A stretch of 64,000 bases of DNA, from positions 682,001-746,000 of the forward strand of contig NZ_CANNBM010000002.1 in NCBI RefSeq assembly GCF_947502895.1, given 5' to 3'. A program made the position numbers and the translations under genes. Source of the stretch: an uncultured Sulfitobacter sp. Lineage in GTDB: Bacteria; Pseudomonadota; Alphaproteobacteria; Rhodobacterales; Rhodobacteraceae. Positions within the stretch are counted from its first letter, which is position 1; the number at the start of each line of letters is the position of its first letter. The notes below the pieces were generated by a model. The model made no database searches. It was not told the origin of the DNA and saw only the letters and a program-made list of their open reading frames with translations. Of the stretch, positions 50,984 through 61,675 are shown in pieces.

Positions 50984-53401
50984 ATGGACCTGCCCATTGA
51001 TGACGTAATGCCCCAAGTGATCACAGCTTTGCGCACGCAAGGCCGTCTGGTGCTGCAAGCACCACCTGGTGCGGGCAAAACAACCCGCGTCCCCCTCGCC
51101 ATGATAGACGCAAATTTGGCAAAGGGCCGTATTTTGATGTTGGAGCCGCGCCGTCTGGCTGCGCGCGCCGCAGCAGAGCGGATGGCCCAGACCTTGGGGG
51201 AGAGTGTGGGGCAAACCGTAGGCTATCGCGTGCGCGGGGCCTCTGCCGTCTCAAACGACACAAAAATCGAAGTCGTCACCGAAGGCATCCTCACGCGGAT
51301 GATACAGGAAAATGCAGAGCTGCCGGGAATTAGTGCTGTAATATTCGACGAATTTCACGAACGCTCTCTCAACGCTGATCTCGGGCTGGCCTTGTGCCTC
51401 GAAATCGCGGGCGCGCTGCGCGATGATTTGATGTTGGTGGCCATGTCCGCCACACTGGATGCAGCACCTGTGGCGGCCCTGATGCAAGCGCCTATTGTCA
51501 CAAGCGAAGGGCGCAGCCACCCCGTAACACCAAACTGGCTGGACAACCCCCTGCCCAAAACCACCCGTTACGAACAAGCCGTAGCAGATCTGGTCGTGCA
51601 CGCACTGTCACGTGAAGAAGGCTCCGCCCTCGTATTCCTACCCGGCGAGGGCGAGATCAGGCGTGTGCAAACCTTACTGTCACGCATGGTGCCGTCTGAC
51701 TGCACAATCGCGCCCCTGTTTGGAGCGATGGATTTCAAAGCCCAGCGTTCAGCGATCAACCCTGCATCGTCAGGGCGCAAAATCGTGCTGGCCACCTCAA
51801 TCGCCGAGACATCACTGACCATCGAGGGCATCCGCATCGTGGTGGACGGGGGCCGCGCCAGACGGGCCGAGTTCAACCCCTCCTCGGGCATGTCGCGCCT
51901 TGTCACAACGCGAGTGACCCAAGCCGAGGCGACACAACGCGCAGGCCGCGCAGGGCGCATCAACGCAGGGGCCGCTTACAAATTGTGGACGCGGGGCGAA
52001 GACGGCGCACTGGCCGCCTACCCGCCCGCAGAAATAGAGAGCGGCGATCTGAGCGCATTCGCACTGGAACTGGCCTTGTGGGGGGCACAGGCAGAGGATC
52101 TGGCATTTGTCACCCCGCCCCATGCAGGCCGCTTGCAAGAAGCCAAGGCGCTGCTGCACATGCTGGACGCGCTGGATGCTCAAGGGCGCATAACATCCCA
52201 TGGTCGCAAACTGGCGCAACTGCCCCTACACCCGCGTCTGGCCCATATGGTTGCCCGTGGCGGGCGTGCAGCGGCCCCCCTCGCTGCGATATTGGCCGAA
52301 CGTGACCCTGTCCGTGGTGGTCCGCTGGACCTTACCCACCGTATGCGCGCCGTCGCGGGCGAGCGTACGGCGGGTGAGGTGCACCACGCGACACTGGCCC
52401 GCATCCGCCAAGAGGCCAAGCGCCTCGCAAAATCTACCCGCACCGATGGGCCCGAAGACATCGGTACCCTTGCCGCCCTCGCTTATCCTGACCGCATCGG
52501 CCTGCGCCGCACGGGCGATGCTGCGCGGTTTGTGCTGTCGGGGGGCAAAGGGGCCGTGGTGCCTGACGGCGATCCTTTGGCAGGGCAACGCCTGATCGTC
52601 GCCACCGATCTGGACGGCGATCCGCGCGAGGCCCGCGTGCGACAGGCCACAGCCCTGTCCGAAAGCGCACTCCGCGCCACCTTTCCGCAGCAGATCTCGT
52701 GGCACGATCATTGCGTCTGGTCACGCCGCGAAGGCCGCGTTCTCACTCGCCGACAAGAACGGTTCGGCGCCTTGGTGCTGGATGACCGAACATGGTCGGA
52801 CGCGCCGGACGATCTTGTTGCCCGAGCCATGCTGGAGGGGATCATACAGCTGGGCTTGCGCCCTGACAAACCTGCCGCACGTTTTCTGCGCCGTGCAGCA
52901 TTGGTGACAAACAACCCCGACTTTCCCGATTTTTCTGAACCACATCTAATGGAAACGCTCGCGGATTGGCTGCTACCGCATCTCGGCAAAACCCGCAGCA
53001 CATCCGACTGGAAGAGCTTTGATTTGCTGCCTCCCTTGCGCGCGCGCCTGAATTGGGACCAGCAGCAACTGCTTGACCGTACCGCCCCCCCGCATCTTAC
53101 CACCCCCTTGGGCAGGCAAATTGCCATTGATTATGACGGGGACACCCCCCAGATCGCGGTACGCCTGCAAGAGATGTTCGGCGTCACGCGCCACCCGATG
53201 ATCGGCGGGCAGCCTGTGCAGGTTACATTGCTGTCTCCGGCGCAGCGCCCCGTTCAAGTCACGATGGATTTGCCAGGCTTTTGGGATGGCTCATATGCGG
53301 ATGTGCGCAAAGACATGCGCGCACGCTATCCGCGCCACCCTTGGCCTGACGATCCGCGTACCGCCGATCCAACACTTCGCGCCAAACCACGTGGCACCTA
53401 G
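50984..53401 (+). CDS. hrpB: ATP-dependent helicase HrpB
   Basis: An 805-residue DEAH-type helicase from the ATG at 50984 (MDLPIDDVMPQVITAL); an earlier ATG at 50933 extends it but adds unusual residues. Motif I is QAPPGAGKTTRVPLAM, motif II IFDEFHERSLNADLG, motif III VAMSATLDAAP, then VLATSIAETSLTIEGI and QRAGRAGRINAG. The HrpB-specific C-terminal region ends near HPWPDDP. Its role is probably RNA remodelling but is not well defined. It ends 2 bases before the gnd stop on the opposite strand. Confidence 0.9.
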   Translation: MDLPIDDVMPQVITALRTQGRLVLQAPPGAGKTTRVPLAMIDANLAKGRILMLEPRRLAARAAAERMAQTLGESVGQTVGYRVRGASAVSNDTKIEVVTEGILTRMIQENAELPGISAVIFDEFHERSLNADLGLALCLEIAGALRDDLMLVAMSATLDAAPVAALMQAPIVTSEGRSHPVTPNWLDNPLPKTTRYEQAVADLVVHALSREEGSALVFLPGEGEIRRVQTLLSRMVPSDCTIAPLFGAMDFKAQRSAINPASSGRKIVLATSIAETSLTIEGIRIVVDGGRARRAEFNPSSGMSRLVTTRVTQAEATQRAGRAGRINAGAAYKLWTRGEDGALAAYPPAEIESGDLSAFALELALWGAQAEDLAFVTPPHAGRLQEAKALLHMLDALDAQGRITSHGRKLAQLPLHPRLAHMVARGGRAAAPLAAILAERDPVRGGPLDLTHRMRAVAGERTAGEVHHATLARIRQEAKRLAKSTRTDGPEDIGTLAALAYPDRIGLRRTGDAARFVLSGGKGAVVPDGDPLAGQRLIVATDLDGDPREARVRQATALSESALRATFPQQISWHDHCVWSRREGRVLTRRQERFGALVLDDRTWSDAPDDLVARAMLEGIIQLGLRPDKPAARFLRRAALVTNNPDFPDFSEPHLMETLADWLLPHLGKTRSTSDWKSFDLLPPLRARLNWDQQQLLDRTAPPHLTTPLGRQIAIDYDGDTPQIAVRLQEMFGVTRHPMIGGQPVQVTLLSPAQRPVQVTMDLPGFWDGSYADVRKDMRARYPRHPWPDDPRTADPTLRAKPRGT

Positions 53402-53403
53402 GA

Positions 53404-54831
53404 TCAACTGTTGGGGCTATTCAGATCAGGCCAATTGACATTAAAGTGCCCCTCTTTGTCGGTGCGTGAAAATCCGTGCGCACCAAAGAAATCACGCTGT
53501 GCCTGAATAAGGTTCGCGGTGCCGCGCGCATGGCGCATACTATCATACCACGCCAGCGATGCAGAGAGCGCTGGCACCGGTACGCCCAGCGCAACAGCTG
53601 CCCCGACACACCGCCGCAAGGGCGCAATCGTGCGCGCCAATGTTGCGGCTATTTGCGGCGAAAGAATAAGTTGGCCGTGTGGCAACTCACCCCGAAACGC
53701 TTGGGCAAAGTCATCCAAAAGCGCCGAGCGGATGATACACCCCGCACGCCATATTTCCGAAATACGCGCCATGTCCAGCGCCCAGTCAAACTCCTCGGAT
53801 GCAGCGGCCAGCACGGCGAACCCTTGTGCATGCGCCAGTATCCGCCCCGCCAACAACGCATCGGCCAAATCATCCTGCGACGGAACCTCTCCCTGAACCG
53901 CGCCTGCCGCCAGTATCGTTTCAGCCGCCACGCGGGCAGGCTTTTGCGATGACCATGCCCGCGCGCCCATAGCCCCCTCGATTGCGCTGGCGGATTGGCC
54001 CATCTTCAGCGCCTCGATCACGGTCCAGCGGCCGGTACCTTTTTGGCCCGCGCGATCTTCGATCACATCGACCATCGGCTGGCCTGTCTCTGGGTCCATC
54101 GTTTGCAGGGCCGCAGCACTCACTTCAATCAGGTAAGAGCTTAGCGGCCCCTGCCGCCACCCGTCGAACAGCTGACCAATGCGCGGCGCATCCCACCGCG
54201 CACCATCTCGCAGGACGCCATAGACCTCCGCGATCATTTGCATATCGGCATATTCAATCCCGTTGTGCACAGTTTTCACAAAATGCCCCGCCCCGTCAGG
54301 GCCCAGGTGGGCCACACAGGGGGCGCCCTCAAATTTGGCTGCGATCGCTTCGGCCATGGGCCGCAGTTGGGTCCAGCTATGCGCGGTCCCGCCCACCATC
54401 ATCGACGGGCCGTGTCGCGCGCCCTTTTCGCCGCCAGAAACACCCATGCCGACAAAATGCGCGCCTGTGCCGCTTAGCTGCTCAAACCGCCGCCTCGTGT
54501 CGTTGAAATCAGCATTGCCGCCATCAATGATGGTGTCGCCTGCCGTCAACAGCGGCAACACAGTGTCGATCATCGCGTCCATCGGCGCACCAGAGGGAAT
54601 CATGAACAAGATCGTGCGCGGCGTGCTCAGCGCTTCTACGAATTCCTCCAACGTGCGCGCAGGGGTTAAATGATCGCCCAGTGCGCCTGCCTCTTTGACA
54701 AAGTCGTCGATCCACTCTGTCTCGCGGTTGGTCACGGCAACTTGGAAACCCTTTTCCGCAAGGTTAAGCGCCAGCGCGCTGCCCATGGTTCCCAATCCGT
54801 AGACACCGATATCTGCTTTGTCGTTGGTCAC
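53404..54831 (-). CDS. gnd: 6-phosphogluconate dehydrogenase (decarboxylating)
   Basis: A 475-residue enzyme of the oxidative pentose phosphate pathway. The N-terminal nucleotide-binding loop is GVYGLGTMGSALALNLAEKG, followed by IDGGNADFNDTRRR, the GMGVSGGEKGARHGPSMM substrate loop and the catalytic FVKTVHNGIEYADMQMIAE (Lys-x-x-His-Asn). Length is normal for the long (NADP) form. It is convergent with hrpB and upstream of no partner; roseobacters often use Entner-Doudoroff glycolysis, so this gene may be used mainly for pentose supply. Confidence 0.95.
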   Translation of the reverse strand: MTNDKADIGVYGLGTMGSALALNLAEKGFQVAVTNRETEWIDDFVKEAGALGDHLTPARTLEEFVEALSTPRTILFMIPSGAPMDAMIDTVLPLLTAGDTIIDGGNADFNDTRRRFEQLSGTGAHFVGMGVSGGEKGARHGPSMMVGGTAHSWTQLRPMAEAIAAKFEGAPCVAHLGPDGAGHFVKTVHNGIEYADMQMIAEVYGVLRDGARWDAPRIGQLFDGWRQGPLSSYLIEVSAAALQTMDPETGQPMVDVIEDRAGQKGTGRWTVIEALKMGQSASAIEGAMGARAWSSQKPARVAAETILAAGAVQGEVPSQDDLADALLAGRILAHAQGFAVLAAASEEFDWALDMARISEIWRAGCIIRSALLDDFAQAFRGELPHGQLILSPQIAATLARTIAPLRRCVGAAVALGVPVPALSASLAWYDSMRHARGTANLIQAQRDFFGAHGFSRTDKEGHFNVNWPDLNSPNS

Positions 54832-54900
54832 ATCCGCCCCTTTTGCGCTTACAGGTGTTGCCTACAGGGTGATGGTTTTGCCTGAGGGGCGCAAGCAGGA

Positions 54901-55908
54901 TCAGCCGCGCAGTGCCTCTGGCGGTTGCGGCACAAACCCGTCGCGCTCGGCCCGCTTCACAGCCTTGTACATCGCGCCGCATAGGGGTGTTGCCAGCGAT
55001 TTTTGCTGACCCATTTCAATTATCAGGCCTTGCAGCGCGTCGATCTCTGTTGGCCGCCCGCTGATCAGATCGTGTGCCATAGAAGTGCGGGCCTGCGGAT
55101 CAATCGTCAGCGTCTTGGCCGCCACCCGCCTGAACAGCGGCGTAGGCAGCCGCAAGACATGTGGCATCAACCCGACAGGCACGGGCGTGGTCGCACGGAT
55201 CGTGCACCGATGGGCACGCAACACTACCAACGCTTCGGCGATCTGGTCTGCCATCAGGCGCCGCCACGGACGGCTGAGCAACTGCGCATGCAGCGTCAGC
55301 CCCGATAGGGCATTCGGGGCGTTGTTAAGGTTAAGCAGGAATTTGCCCCACTGGATCGCTTCGATCTCGGCGCTTTGGGTCACGGACATGCCAGCAACGC
55401 CAAGGATCCGGTCCAGCGCCATCGGTCCGTCACCAATCACAATATCGCCGCTGGTGGCGCGATGAAACCGCCCCTGCCCCATCGGCACAATGTTGAACGG
55501 CACCATCGCAGGGCGGATATCATGATCGGGGAGTGCGGCCGCCAGCGTGGCTGCATGACCCATCCCGTTTTGCAAACTGACAATCACAGCACCGTCGGGC
55601 GCATTATCTCCGAGCAGGGCTGCCATTTGTGCAGTCCCAGCCGATTTCACACAAACCAAAACGATATCCGCCTCACGCAGAACGCGCGGATCATCGGTCA
55701 GCACAAGATCATCGGGTGCGCATGAAATGCGCGCGCCTTCATAATCCGTCAGATGCAAACCGTCGTTGCGCAGCATATCCAACATGCGGGCACGGCCTAA
55801 GAATCTGACATCAAGGCCTGCATGGGCCAACATTCCGCCCACATAGCAGCCAATCGCACCCGCGCCTGCAATTACAATCCGCGGCGCGGGTGGCGGGTTA
55901 TTTCCCAA
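54901..55908 (-). CDS. Ketopantoate reductase family protein (PanE/ApbA-like)
   Basis: A protein of about 335 residues. The nucleotide-binding motif is [19 protein letters not shown] at the N-terminus, followed by VSLQNGMGH and [16 protein letters not shown], which carries the catalytic Lys region of PanE. The best start is a TTG at 55908 within the last codons of argF (TTGGGAAATAA overlap), so it is probably coupled to argF; no ATG lies close to the conserved part. It may reduce 2-dehydropantoate for CoA synthesis, but other small keto-acid substrates are possible for this family. Confidence 0.78.
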   Translation of the reverse strand: MGNNPPPAPRIVIAGAGAIGCYVGGMLAHAGLDVRFLGRARMLDMLRNDGLHLTDYEGARISCAPDDLVLTDDPRVLREADIVLVCVKSAGTAQMAALLGDNAPDGAVIVSLQNGMGHAATLAAALPDHDIRPAMVPFNIVPMGQGRFHRATSGDIVIGDGPMALDRILGVAGMSVTQSAEIEAIQWGKFLLNLNNAPNALSGLTLHAQLLSRPWRRLMADQIAEALVVLRAHRCTIRATTPVPVGLMPHVLRLPTPLFRRVAAKTLTIDPQARTSMAHDLISGRPTEIDALQGLIIEMGQQKSLATPLCGAMYKAVKRAERDGFVPQPPEALRG

Positions 55909-56803
55909 GGCAGTACCGCATGATCGCTTTTTGCGCGTGCAGACGGTTCTCTGCCTCGTCAAAGATGACCGAATGCGGGCCATCCATTACCGCGCTTGTC
56001 GCCTCATCATCGCGGTGGGCGGGCAGACAATGCATAAACAATGCGTCAGGCTTGGCTTGCGCCATAAGCGCCTCGTTCACCTGATAGCCGCGCAGCTGGT
56101 TGTGGCGGCGCTCGCGGGCGGACTGTGGGTCGTGCATCGATACCCATGTATCCGTTACCACCAGATCAGCGCCCCTTACGGCCTCGTCGGGGTTGCGCAC
56201 CGTGGAATAGAGACCGCTTAACGCTGGCTCGGGGTCGAGGGTTTCAGGGCCCGTGAATACCAATTCAAAATCGAACTGTTTGGCGGCATGGGCAAAGCTG
56301 GCAAAAACATTATTGCCGTCGCCCGACCAGACCACACGCTTGCCTTTGATAGGGCCGTTGTGTTCCTCGAAAGTCATGATGTCAGCCATGATTTGACAAG
56401 GGTGGCTGCGGTTGGTCAGGCCATTGATCACGGGCACAGTCGCATATTCGGCCATCTCCAGCAGCGTCTGCTCTTCAAATGTGCGGATCATGATCAGGTC
56501 AACGTAGCGTGACAGCACGCGGGCGGTGTCGGCGATCGTCTCGCCGTGACCCAGCTGCATATCAGTGCCCGACAGCACCATCGTCTGCCCCCCCATCTGC
56601 CGCACGCCCACGTCAAAAGATATCCGCGTGCGGGTAGATGGTTTTTCAAAGATCAGGGCGACCATGTGGTCTTTTAGCGGTTGATCATCATCCAGCGCAC
56701 CGCGCGGACGGCCGCTGCGCGCAGTTTTCATCGCGTTGGCACCGTCAAGAATGCCGCGCAGTTCGGATTGGTCTGTTTGGTGGATGTCGAGAAAATGTTT
56801 CAT
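55898..56803 (-). CDS. argF: Ornithine carbamoyltransferase
   Basis: A 301-residue OTCase from the ATG at 56803 ([15 protein letters not shown]). Carbamoyl-phosphate loop [12 protein letters not shown], then [32 protein letters not shown] (His-Pro-Cys), VTDTWVSMH and [11 protein letters not shown] are all present. It makes citrulline in arginine synthesis and follows argD by 73 bases in the same direction, so argD-argF is likely an operon. Confidence 0.95.
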   Translation of the reverse strand: MKHFLDIHQTDQSELRGILDGANAMKTARSGRPRGALDDDQPLKDHMVALIFEKPSTRTRISFDVGVRQMGGQTMVLSGTDMQLGHGETIADTARVLSRYVDLIMIRTFEEQTLLEMAEYATVPVINGLTNRSHPCQIMADIMTFEEHNGPIKGKRVVWSGDGNNVFASFAHAAKQFDFELVFTGPETLDPEPALSGLYSTVRNPDEAVRGADLVVTDTWVSMHDPQSARERRHNQLRGYQVNEALMAQAKPDALFMHCLPAHRDDEATSAVMDGPHSVIFDEAENRLHAQKAIMRYCLGK

Positions 56804-56876
56804 ATGCATTTCTTTACTGGAAAAGGTGCAGATCGGGGGCATGCCCCCGATGATGAGTTTAGTGGAAAAATGAAGA

Positions 56877-58052
56877 TCAGGCAGCGCCCAGAGTACTGGC
56901 TGCGCGGTCTAGACGGGCGACAGCCTCGGCAATCTCTTCGTCTGTGATGTTGAGCGGTGGCAGCAAACGCACCACATTATCAGCAGCCGGCACGGTAATG
57001 ACCTCCTCGGCATAGCCTGCATTGACCAGATCAGCCGGAGCTACCTTGCATTTCAGGCCCAGCATCAGGCCTGCCCCGCGTACGCCCTCGAAAACAGTGG
57101 GATGTGCCGCAACCAACCCTTCGAGTTTCTGGCGCAGCGTCCCCGCTTTGCGGTTCACATCCGCCAGAAATTCCGGCTCGGCCACGATATCAAGCACAGC
57201 GCAGCCCACGGCACATCCCAACGGATTGCCGCCATAGGTAGAGCCGTGGGTACCCGCAGTCATGCCACTGGCCGCATTCTCGGTTGCCAATACCGCACCA
57301 AGGGGAAAGCCCCCGCCGATGCCTTTGGCCACCATCATGATATCGGGCGCAATTCCTGACCACTCGTGGGCAAAGAGTTTCCCCGTGCGTCCCACGCCAC
57401 ATTGAACTTCATCCAAGATCATCAGCACACCATGCTCGTCGCACAGGTCCCGCAGGCCTTTCAGGCAAGCATCCGGCAGCGGGCGAATACCCCCTTCACC
57501 CTGCACTGGTTCTACGAGCACGGCGCAGGTTTTTTCCGTTATTGCAGCCGTCAGCGCGTCATGGTCGCCAAAATCCAGATGCGTAAAGCCACCCAGTAAC
57601 GGACCAAAGCCTTTGGTCATTTTTTCGGAACCCGCAGCGGCGATGCCCGCTGAAGAACGGCCATGGAAAGAGCCGGAGAATGTGATGATCTCCACCCGCT
57701 CTGGCTGGCCTTTGTCGTGATAGTATTTTCGCGCCATTTTCACGGCCAGTTCGCATGATTCGGTGCCCGAATTGGTAAAAAATACCGTATCGGCAAATGT
57801 ATGGGCCACCAGCTTGTCTGCCAGTGCCTGCTGTTGCGGTATCTGGTAGAGGTTCGACGTATGCCAAAGCGCGCCTGCTTGTTGGGTCAGCGCCTCGGTC
57901 AGTGCCGGATGCGCGTGACCCAGAGCATTCACCGCAATCCCTGCACCGAGGTCCAGAAAACGTCGGCCATCCGCCTCGATCAACCAAGCGCCGCTGCCTT
58001 TAACAAAGCTCAGCGGTGCGCGGGAATAGGTCGGCAGAACAGAAGCGATCAT
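56877..58052 (-). CDS. argD: Acetylornithine aminotransferase
   Basis: A 391-residue class III aminotransferase from the ATG at 58052 ([19 protein letters not shown]), preferred because AAAGGA lies 8 bases before it. Features: [60 protein letters not shown] (Asp contacting PLP) and the lysine in [15 protein letters not shown]. It converts N-acetylglutamate semialdehyde to acetylornithine and often also acts in lysine synthesis. It is upstream of argF. Confidence 0.94.
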   Translation of the reverse strand: MIASVLPTYSRAPLSFVKGSGAWLIEADGRRFLDLGAGIAVNALGHAHPALTEALTQQAGALWHTSNLYQIPQQQALADKLVAHTFADTVFFTNSGTESCELAVKMARKYYHDKGQPERVEIITFSGSFHGRSSAGIAAAGSEKMTKGFGPLLGGFTHLDFGDHDALTAAITEKTCAVLVEPVQGEGGIRPLPDACLKGLRDLCDEHGVLMILDEVQCGVGRTGKLFAHEWSGIAPDIMMVAKGIGGGFPLGAVLATENAASGMTAGTHGSTYGGNPLGCAVGCAVLDIVAEPEFLADVNRKAGTLRQKLEGLVAAHPTVFEGVRGAGLMLGLKCKVAPADLVNAGYAEEVITVPAADNVVRLLPPLNITDEEIAEAVARLDRAASTLGAA

Positions 58053-58329
58053 CTGGGTCATCCTTTCAGGAATACAAGCCGCGAAAAGCCCAAAAGGGCA
58101 TGGTGTTTGCGGCGGGTCAAGTGGGTTTGCTCGGGGAAAGCTGCGATATGCAGCAAGGATCAATTCTGCCAGAACGGCAGAACACGGCGCAGCGGATTAG
58201 CTGCGGCGTCGTCGGGACACGGTATGTTGGTCAGTGATCATGCGGTTTGTTTAACGCCTGCGCGACATATTGCAAGCCCGATGATCTGCGCCCTTGCAGT
58301 GCCGCCGCATGGCCGCCATAGCAGATGAC

Positions 58330-59238
58330 ATGTTCCAAGCAAAACCCCAGAGCAATGCGATTGCCGCCAGCCTGATTATTGTTGCCGCCGCTTTCATCGC
58401 CGGAACAACGCTGATGGCCAAGGCGCTGGGCACGCAAACACTGGGTGCACCTTTGCCTGCGCTACAGATCAGCCACGGGCGATTCTTGTTTGCTTTCATC
58501 GCCCTGACCACTGTCGCGGCTTTCTTGCGGCCTACCCTGTCTCGCCCCCATTGGCGGCTCCACCTCGCACGCACCAGTTTTGGCTGGGCGGGGGTTACGC
58601 TGATGTTTGCCTCTGTCGCATATATCCCTCTGGCAGATGCAACTGCTATTTCCTTTCTCAATCCGGTGTTCGGTATGATGTTGGCCATTCCGCTACTGGG
58701 TGAGGCGGTGGGCCGCGTGCGCTGGTCGGCAGCTGTGCTTGCCCTGATCGGTGCGCTGATCTTGCTGCGTCCCACACCTGACAGCTTTCAGCCCGCTGCA
58801 TTATTGGCATTGGGGGCTGCAATGGTGATGGGGCTGGAGCTGATTTTCATTAAGAAACTTGCAGGGCGCGAAAACCCGTTCCAGATTTTGCTCGTCAATA
58901 ATATGATCGGGCTGGGGATTGCGACCTGTGCAGTATTGCCGGTTTGGCAGATGCCAACACCCGCACAGTGGGGTGTTCTGGCCGGGATTGGCACTTGCAT
59001 GGCGGTGGCGCAGGCCTGTTTCGTCAATGCGATGGCGCGTGCGGATGCCAGCTTTGTTGCGCCCTTCAGCTATGCCACCCTTATTTTTGCGGCTCTCTAT
59101 GATAGTATTTTCTATGGCACGTGCCCTGACGGCATCACATATCTGGGTGCAGCGATCATTCTCACAGGGGCTTTATGGCTGGCTTTGCGTGAGGCGCGGC
59201 TGAAAAAGCAGCCTGTGCCAGTGCGTACATCCGTGTGA
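58330..59238 (+). CDS. DMT-superfamily (EamA) transporter
   Basis: A membrane protein of about 302 residues with ten hydrophobic helices arranged as two EamA repeats. Residues SFGWAGVTLMFASVAYIPLA then ATAISFLNPVFGMMLAI in the first repeat and FVNAMARADASFVAPFSYAT in the second are typical of the RhaT/YdcZ-like drug-metabolite exporters of roseobacters. Start uncertain: ATG at 58330 or 58309. Substrate unknown. It faces away from argD and is monocistronic. Confidence 0.82.
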   Translation: MFQAKPQSNAIAASLIIVAAAFIAGTTLMAKALGTQTLGAPLPALQISHGRFLFAFIALTTVAAFLRPTLSRPHWRLHLARTSFGWAGVTLMFASVAYIPLADATAISFLNPVFGMMLAIPLLGEAVGRVRWSAAVLALIGALILLRPTPDSFQPAALLALGAAMVMGLELIFIKKLAGRENPFQILLVNNMIGLGIATCAVLPVWQMPTPAQWGVLAGIGTCMAVAQACFVNAMARADASFVAPFSYATLIFAALYDSIFYGTCPDGITYLGAAIILTGALWLALREARLKKQPVPVRTSV

Positions 59239-59331
59239 TCCCTTGCACCTGACGCCACAGCCATTAGTATAGGACACTGAATTTGCCAAAGCGGTCCGAT
59301 CAGGGCCGCTTTTTACACTAGGGAAGCTTCC

Positions 59332-59919
59332 ATGTCCTGGACCGATGACCGCGTTGAGATTTTGAAGAAAATGTGGGGCGAAGGCCAGTCCGCAAGCCAG
59401 ATCGCAAAAGAGCTGGGCGGTGTGACCCGCAATGCCGTGATTGGCAAGGTGCACCGCTTGGGATTGTCCAATCGTACGACAGCAGGTGCTGCTGCCAAGG
59501 CCGAGCCCAAGGCCAAGCCCGCCCCCAAGGCAAAAGCAGCGCCCAAACCCGTGCCCGAGCCGGAGCCCACGCCAGCGTCCTCCAAGCCCGATCTCAAGAC
59601 CGAGCCTGCAATCTCGCCCAATGCCACGCGCCCTGCGCGCAACCAGATCATTCCCGCAGGCCAGCCCCTGCCACCACAGCCCAGCGCCAATGAAATCAGC
59701 CCCGAGGCGCTTGCCAAGGTGAACGAGATCGAAAAGAAGGCAAAGAAACTGAGCCTGATGGAGCTGACCGAGCGGACCTGCAAATGGCCTGTTGGCGACC
59801 CCGCAACCGAAGATTTCTGGTTTTGCGGCTTGCCCGTAAAACAGGGCAAGCCCTATTGCGAGGCACATGTCGGCGTCGCCTTCCAACCGATGAGCGCGCG
59901 GCGCGACCGCCGTCGCTGA
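59332..59919 (+). CDS. gcrA: Cell-cycle regulator GcrA
   Basis: A 195-residue alphaproteobacterial regulator. The N-terminal HTH is MSWTDDRVEILKKMWGEGQS followed by ITRNAVIGKVHRLGLSNR-like sequence (here GVTRNAVIGKVHRLG). A long Ala/Pro/Lys-rich linker spans residues 45-100, and the conserved C-terminal TERTCKWPVGDPATEDFWFC segment with two Cys follows. GcrA binds sigma-70 RNA polymerase and acts at CcrM-methylated GANTC promoters. It is monocistronic and marks the class of the host. Confidence 0.95.
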   Translation: MSWTDDRVEILKKMWGEGQSASQIAKELGGVTRNAVIGKVHRLGLSNRTTAGAAAKAEPKAKPAPKAKAAPKPVPEPEPTPASSKPDLKTEPAISPNATRPARNQIIPAGQPLPPQPSANEISPEALAKVNEIEKKAKKLSLMELTERTCKWPVGDPATEDFWFCGLPVKQGKPYCEAHVGVAFQPMSARRDRRR

Positions 59920-60049
59920 TCGCACCCTGTGACTGGATGCCAGAATTCGGGGCATCTTACGGGTTTGAAATGAACCCCACGGCGTATTGATTTGATGTGG
60001 CGTGCTATGCGTGGTCAGTGGCTTTGAAACCGCTAACACAAGGTATGCC

Positions 60050-61675
60050 ATGTCCACTCCCGATACGATACGCGCCGCTGACGCCATTGCCCGCCGTCTC
60101 TATGATGCAGGTTGCCGTCATGCTTTTGGAATGCCGGGGGGAGAGGTCCTCACCATCGTTGATGCGTTGGAGGCTGCCGGAATCACATTTGTCTTGTGCA
60201 AACACGAAAATGCTGCCGGATTCATGGCAGAGGCTGCATGGCACCAGACCGGAGCACCGGGCGTTATGGTCGCAACCATCGGGCCGGGTGTACTCAACGG
60301 CGTAAATTCCATCGCCAATGCGCTGCAGGACCGCGTGCCGCTGATCGTGCTGTCAGGCTGCGTAGATGCCGCCGAAGCGCAGACATACACCCATCAGGTT
60401 CTTGACCAACAAGCCGTTTTGCAGCCCATCACCAAGGCCAGTTTTCGCCTCGCCCCAGATGTTGCCCATGTCATGGCAGACAAGGCTGTGTCCATCGCGC
60501 TGGAAGGACGACCAGGTCCTGTGCATATAGACGTGCCCATCTCAGCCGCAGATACGCGTATCCCCGCCACACATCCCGCGCGGCGTGCGCTGGCATCACC
60601 CTTGGCCCCAACAGGTGCGGCATTGCACACAGCCCGCGCATGGCTGAAATCGGCCCAGCGCCCTGTAATGATTGTTGGCGTCGATGCCATGAACCAGAAC
60701 GCAGGCAACGCTGTTGCGGAATTTGCCATGCGTTTCCATATCCCCGTCATCACAACCTACAAGGCCAAAGGCCTGCTGGACGAATCGCATGATCTGGCCT
60801 TGGGCGCTGCGGGCTTGTCGCCATTGGCCGACAGTCATCTCGTCCCTTTTGTCCAGCAATCCGATCTGGTGATTTGTGTAGGCTATGACCCTATCGAAAT
60901 GCGGCCGGGCTGGCGCGACATCTGGGATGCGCGCACCACAGATGTGATCGACATCACAGCCGAGCCAAACCACCACTACATGCATCAGGCCAGCGTGAAC
61001 TTTATAGCCGACTGCGCGGCCAGCCTCCATGCGCTGGGCCATGACCTGCCCCCGCAGCCCGAGACATGGCCGCAAGGCGAAATTGCCCAAGTCAAATCAG
61101 CCCTCAGAGCAGGTTTTCCGACGGATGAGCCTTGGGGGCCTGCCGCGATCATCGACACCTGCCGCACGCACCTGCCGCCAGACACCATCGCCACCGCAGA
61201 CAGCGGCGCGCACCGCATCTTGCTCAGCCAGATGTGGACATGCGACCGTCCGCGCGGGTTGCTACAATCCTCGGCGCTGTGCACGATGGGCTGTGCTATC
61301 CCGTTGGCCATGGGGTCCGCGCTGTGCATGCCGGAACGCACAGTCGTTTCTTTCTCGGGCGATGCGGGGTTCTTGATGATCGCAGGCGAGCTTGCCACGG
61401 CATCCGAGCTGGCAATCAAGCCGATCTTTGTTGTCTTTGTGGACGCCTCGCTGGCGTTGATCGAACTGAAACAGCGCCAGCGCCAGATGCGCAATGCAGC
61501 CGTTGATTTCGGCAAGCATGACTTTGCCGCCATGGGCCGTGCCTTTGGTGGCGCGGGCCACACGGCCACATCGCGCGCCGAACTTGAAACAGCATTGGCT
61601 ACCGCCCAATTGGCCGATACCTTTACCGTAATTGCCTGTATCATCGAGCGGGGGTCCTATGACGGACGCATCTGA
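60050..61675 (+). CDS. ThDP-dependent enzyme (acetolactate synthase superfamily)
   Basis: A 541-residue thiamine diphosphate enzyme from the ATG at 60050 (MSTPDTIRAADAIARRLYDA). The N-terminal Pyr domain has GMPGGEVLTIVDALEAAG and the catalytic Glu in LCKHENAAGFMAEAA, and the PP domain has GDAGFLMIAGELATASEL. The central domain lacks a clear FAD-binding pattern. It overlaps a class III CoA-transferase gene by 17 bases, so the two are co-translated. Oxalyl-CoA decarboxylase partners with such a transferase, but its ADP-binding signature is not evident here, so the substrate is left open (2-keto acid or acyl-CoA decarboxylation/ligation). Confidence 0.8.
   Translation: MSTPDTIRAADAIARRLYDAGCRHAFGMPGGEVLTIVDALEAAGITFVLCKHENAAGFMAEAAWHQTGAPGVMVATIGPGVLNGVNSIANALQDRVPLIVLSGCVDAAEAQTYTHQVLDQQAVLQPITKASFRLAPDVAHVMADKAVSIALEGRPGPVHIDVPISAADTRIPATHPARRALASPLAPTGAALHTARAWLKSAQRPVMIVGVDAMNQNAGNAVAEFAMRFHIPVITTYKAKGLLDESHDLALGAAGLSPLADSHLVPFVQQSDLVICVGYDPIEMRPGWRDIWDARTTDVIDITAEPNHHYMHQASVNFIADCAASLHALGHDLPPQPETWPQGEIAQVKSALRAGFPTDEPWGPAAIIDTCRTHLPPDTIATADSGAHRILLSQMWTCDRPRGLLQSSALCTMGCAIPLAMGSALCMPERTVVSFSGDAGFLMIAGELATASELAIKPIFVVFVDASLALIELKQRQRQMRNAAVDFGKHDFAAMGRAFGGAGHTATSRAELETALATAQLADTFTVIACIIERGSYDGRI

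Noticed and set aside
59173..60087. Leftward 304-codon frame
   Set aside because: Antisense to gcrA; its Gly-rich composition is a by-product of the Ala/Pro linker of GcrA.
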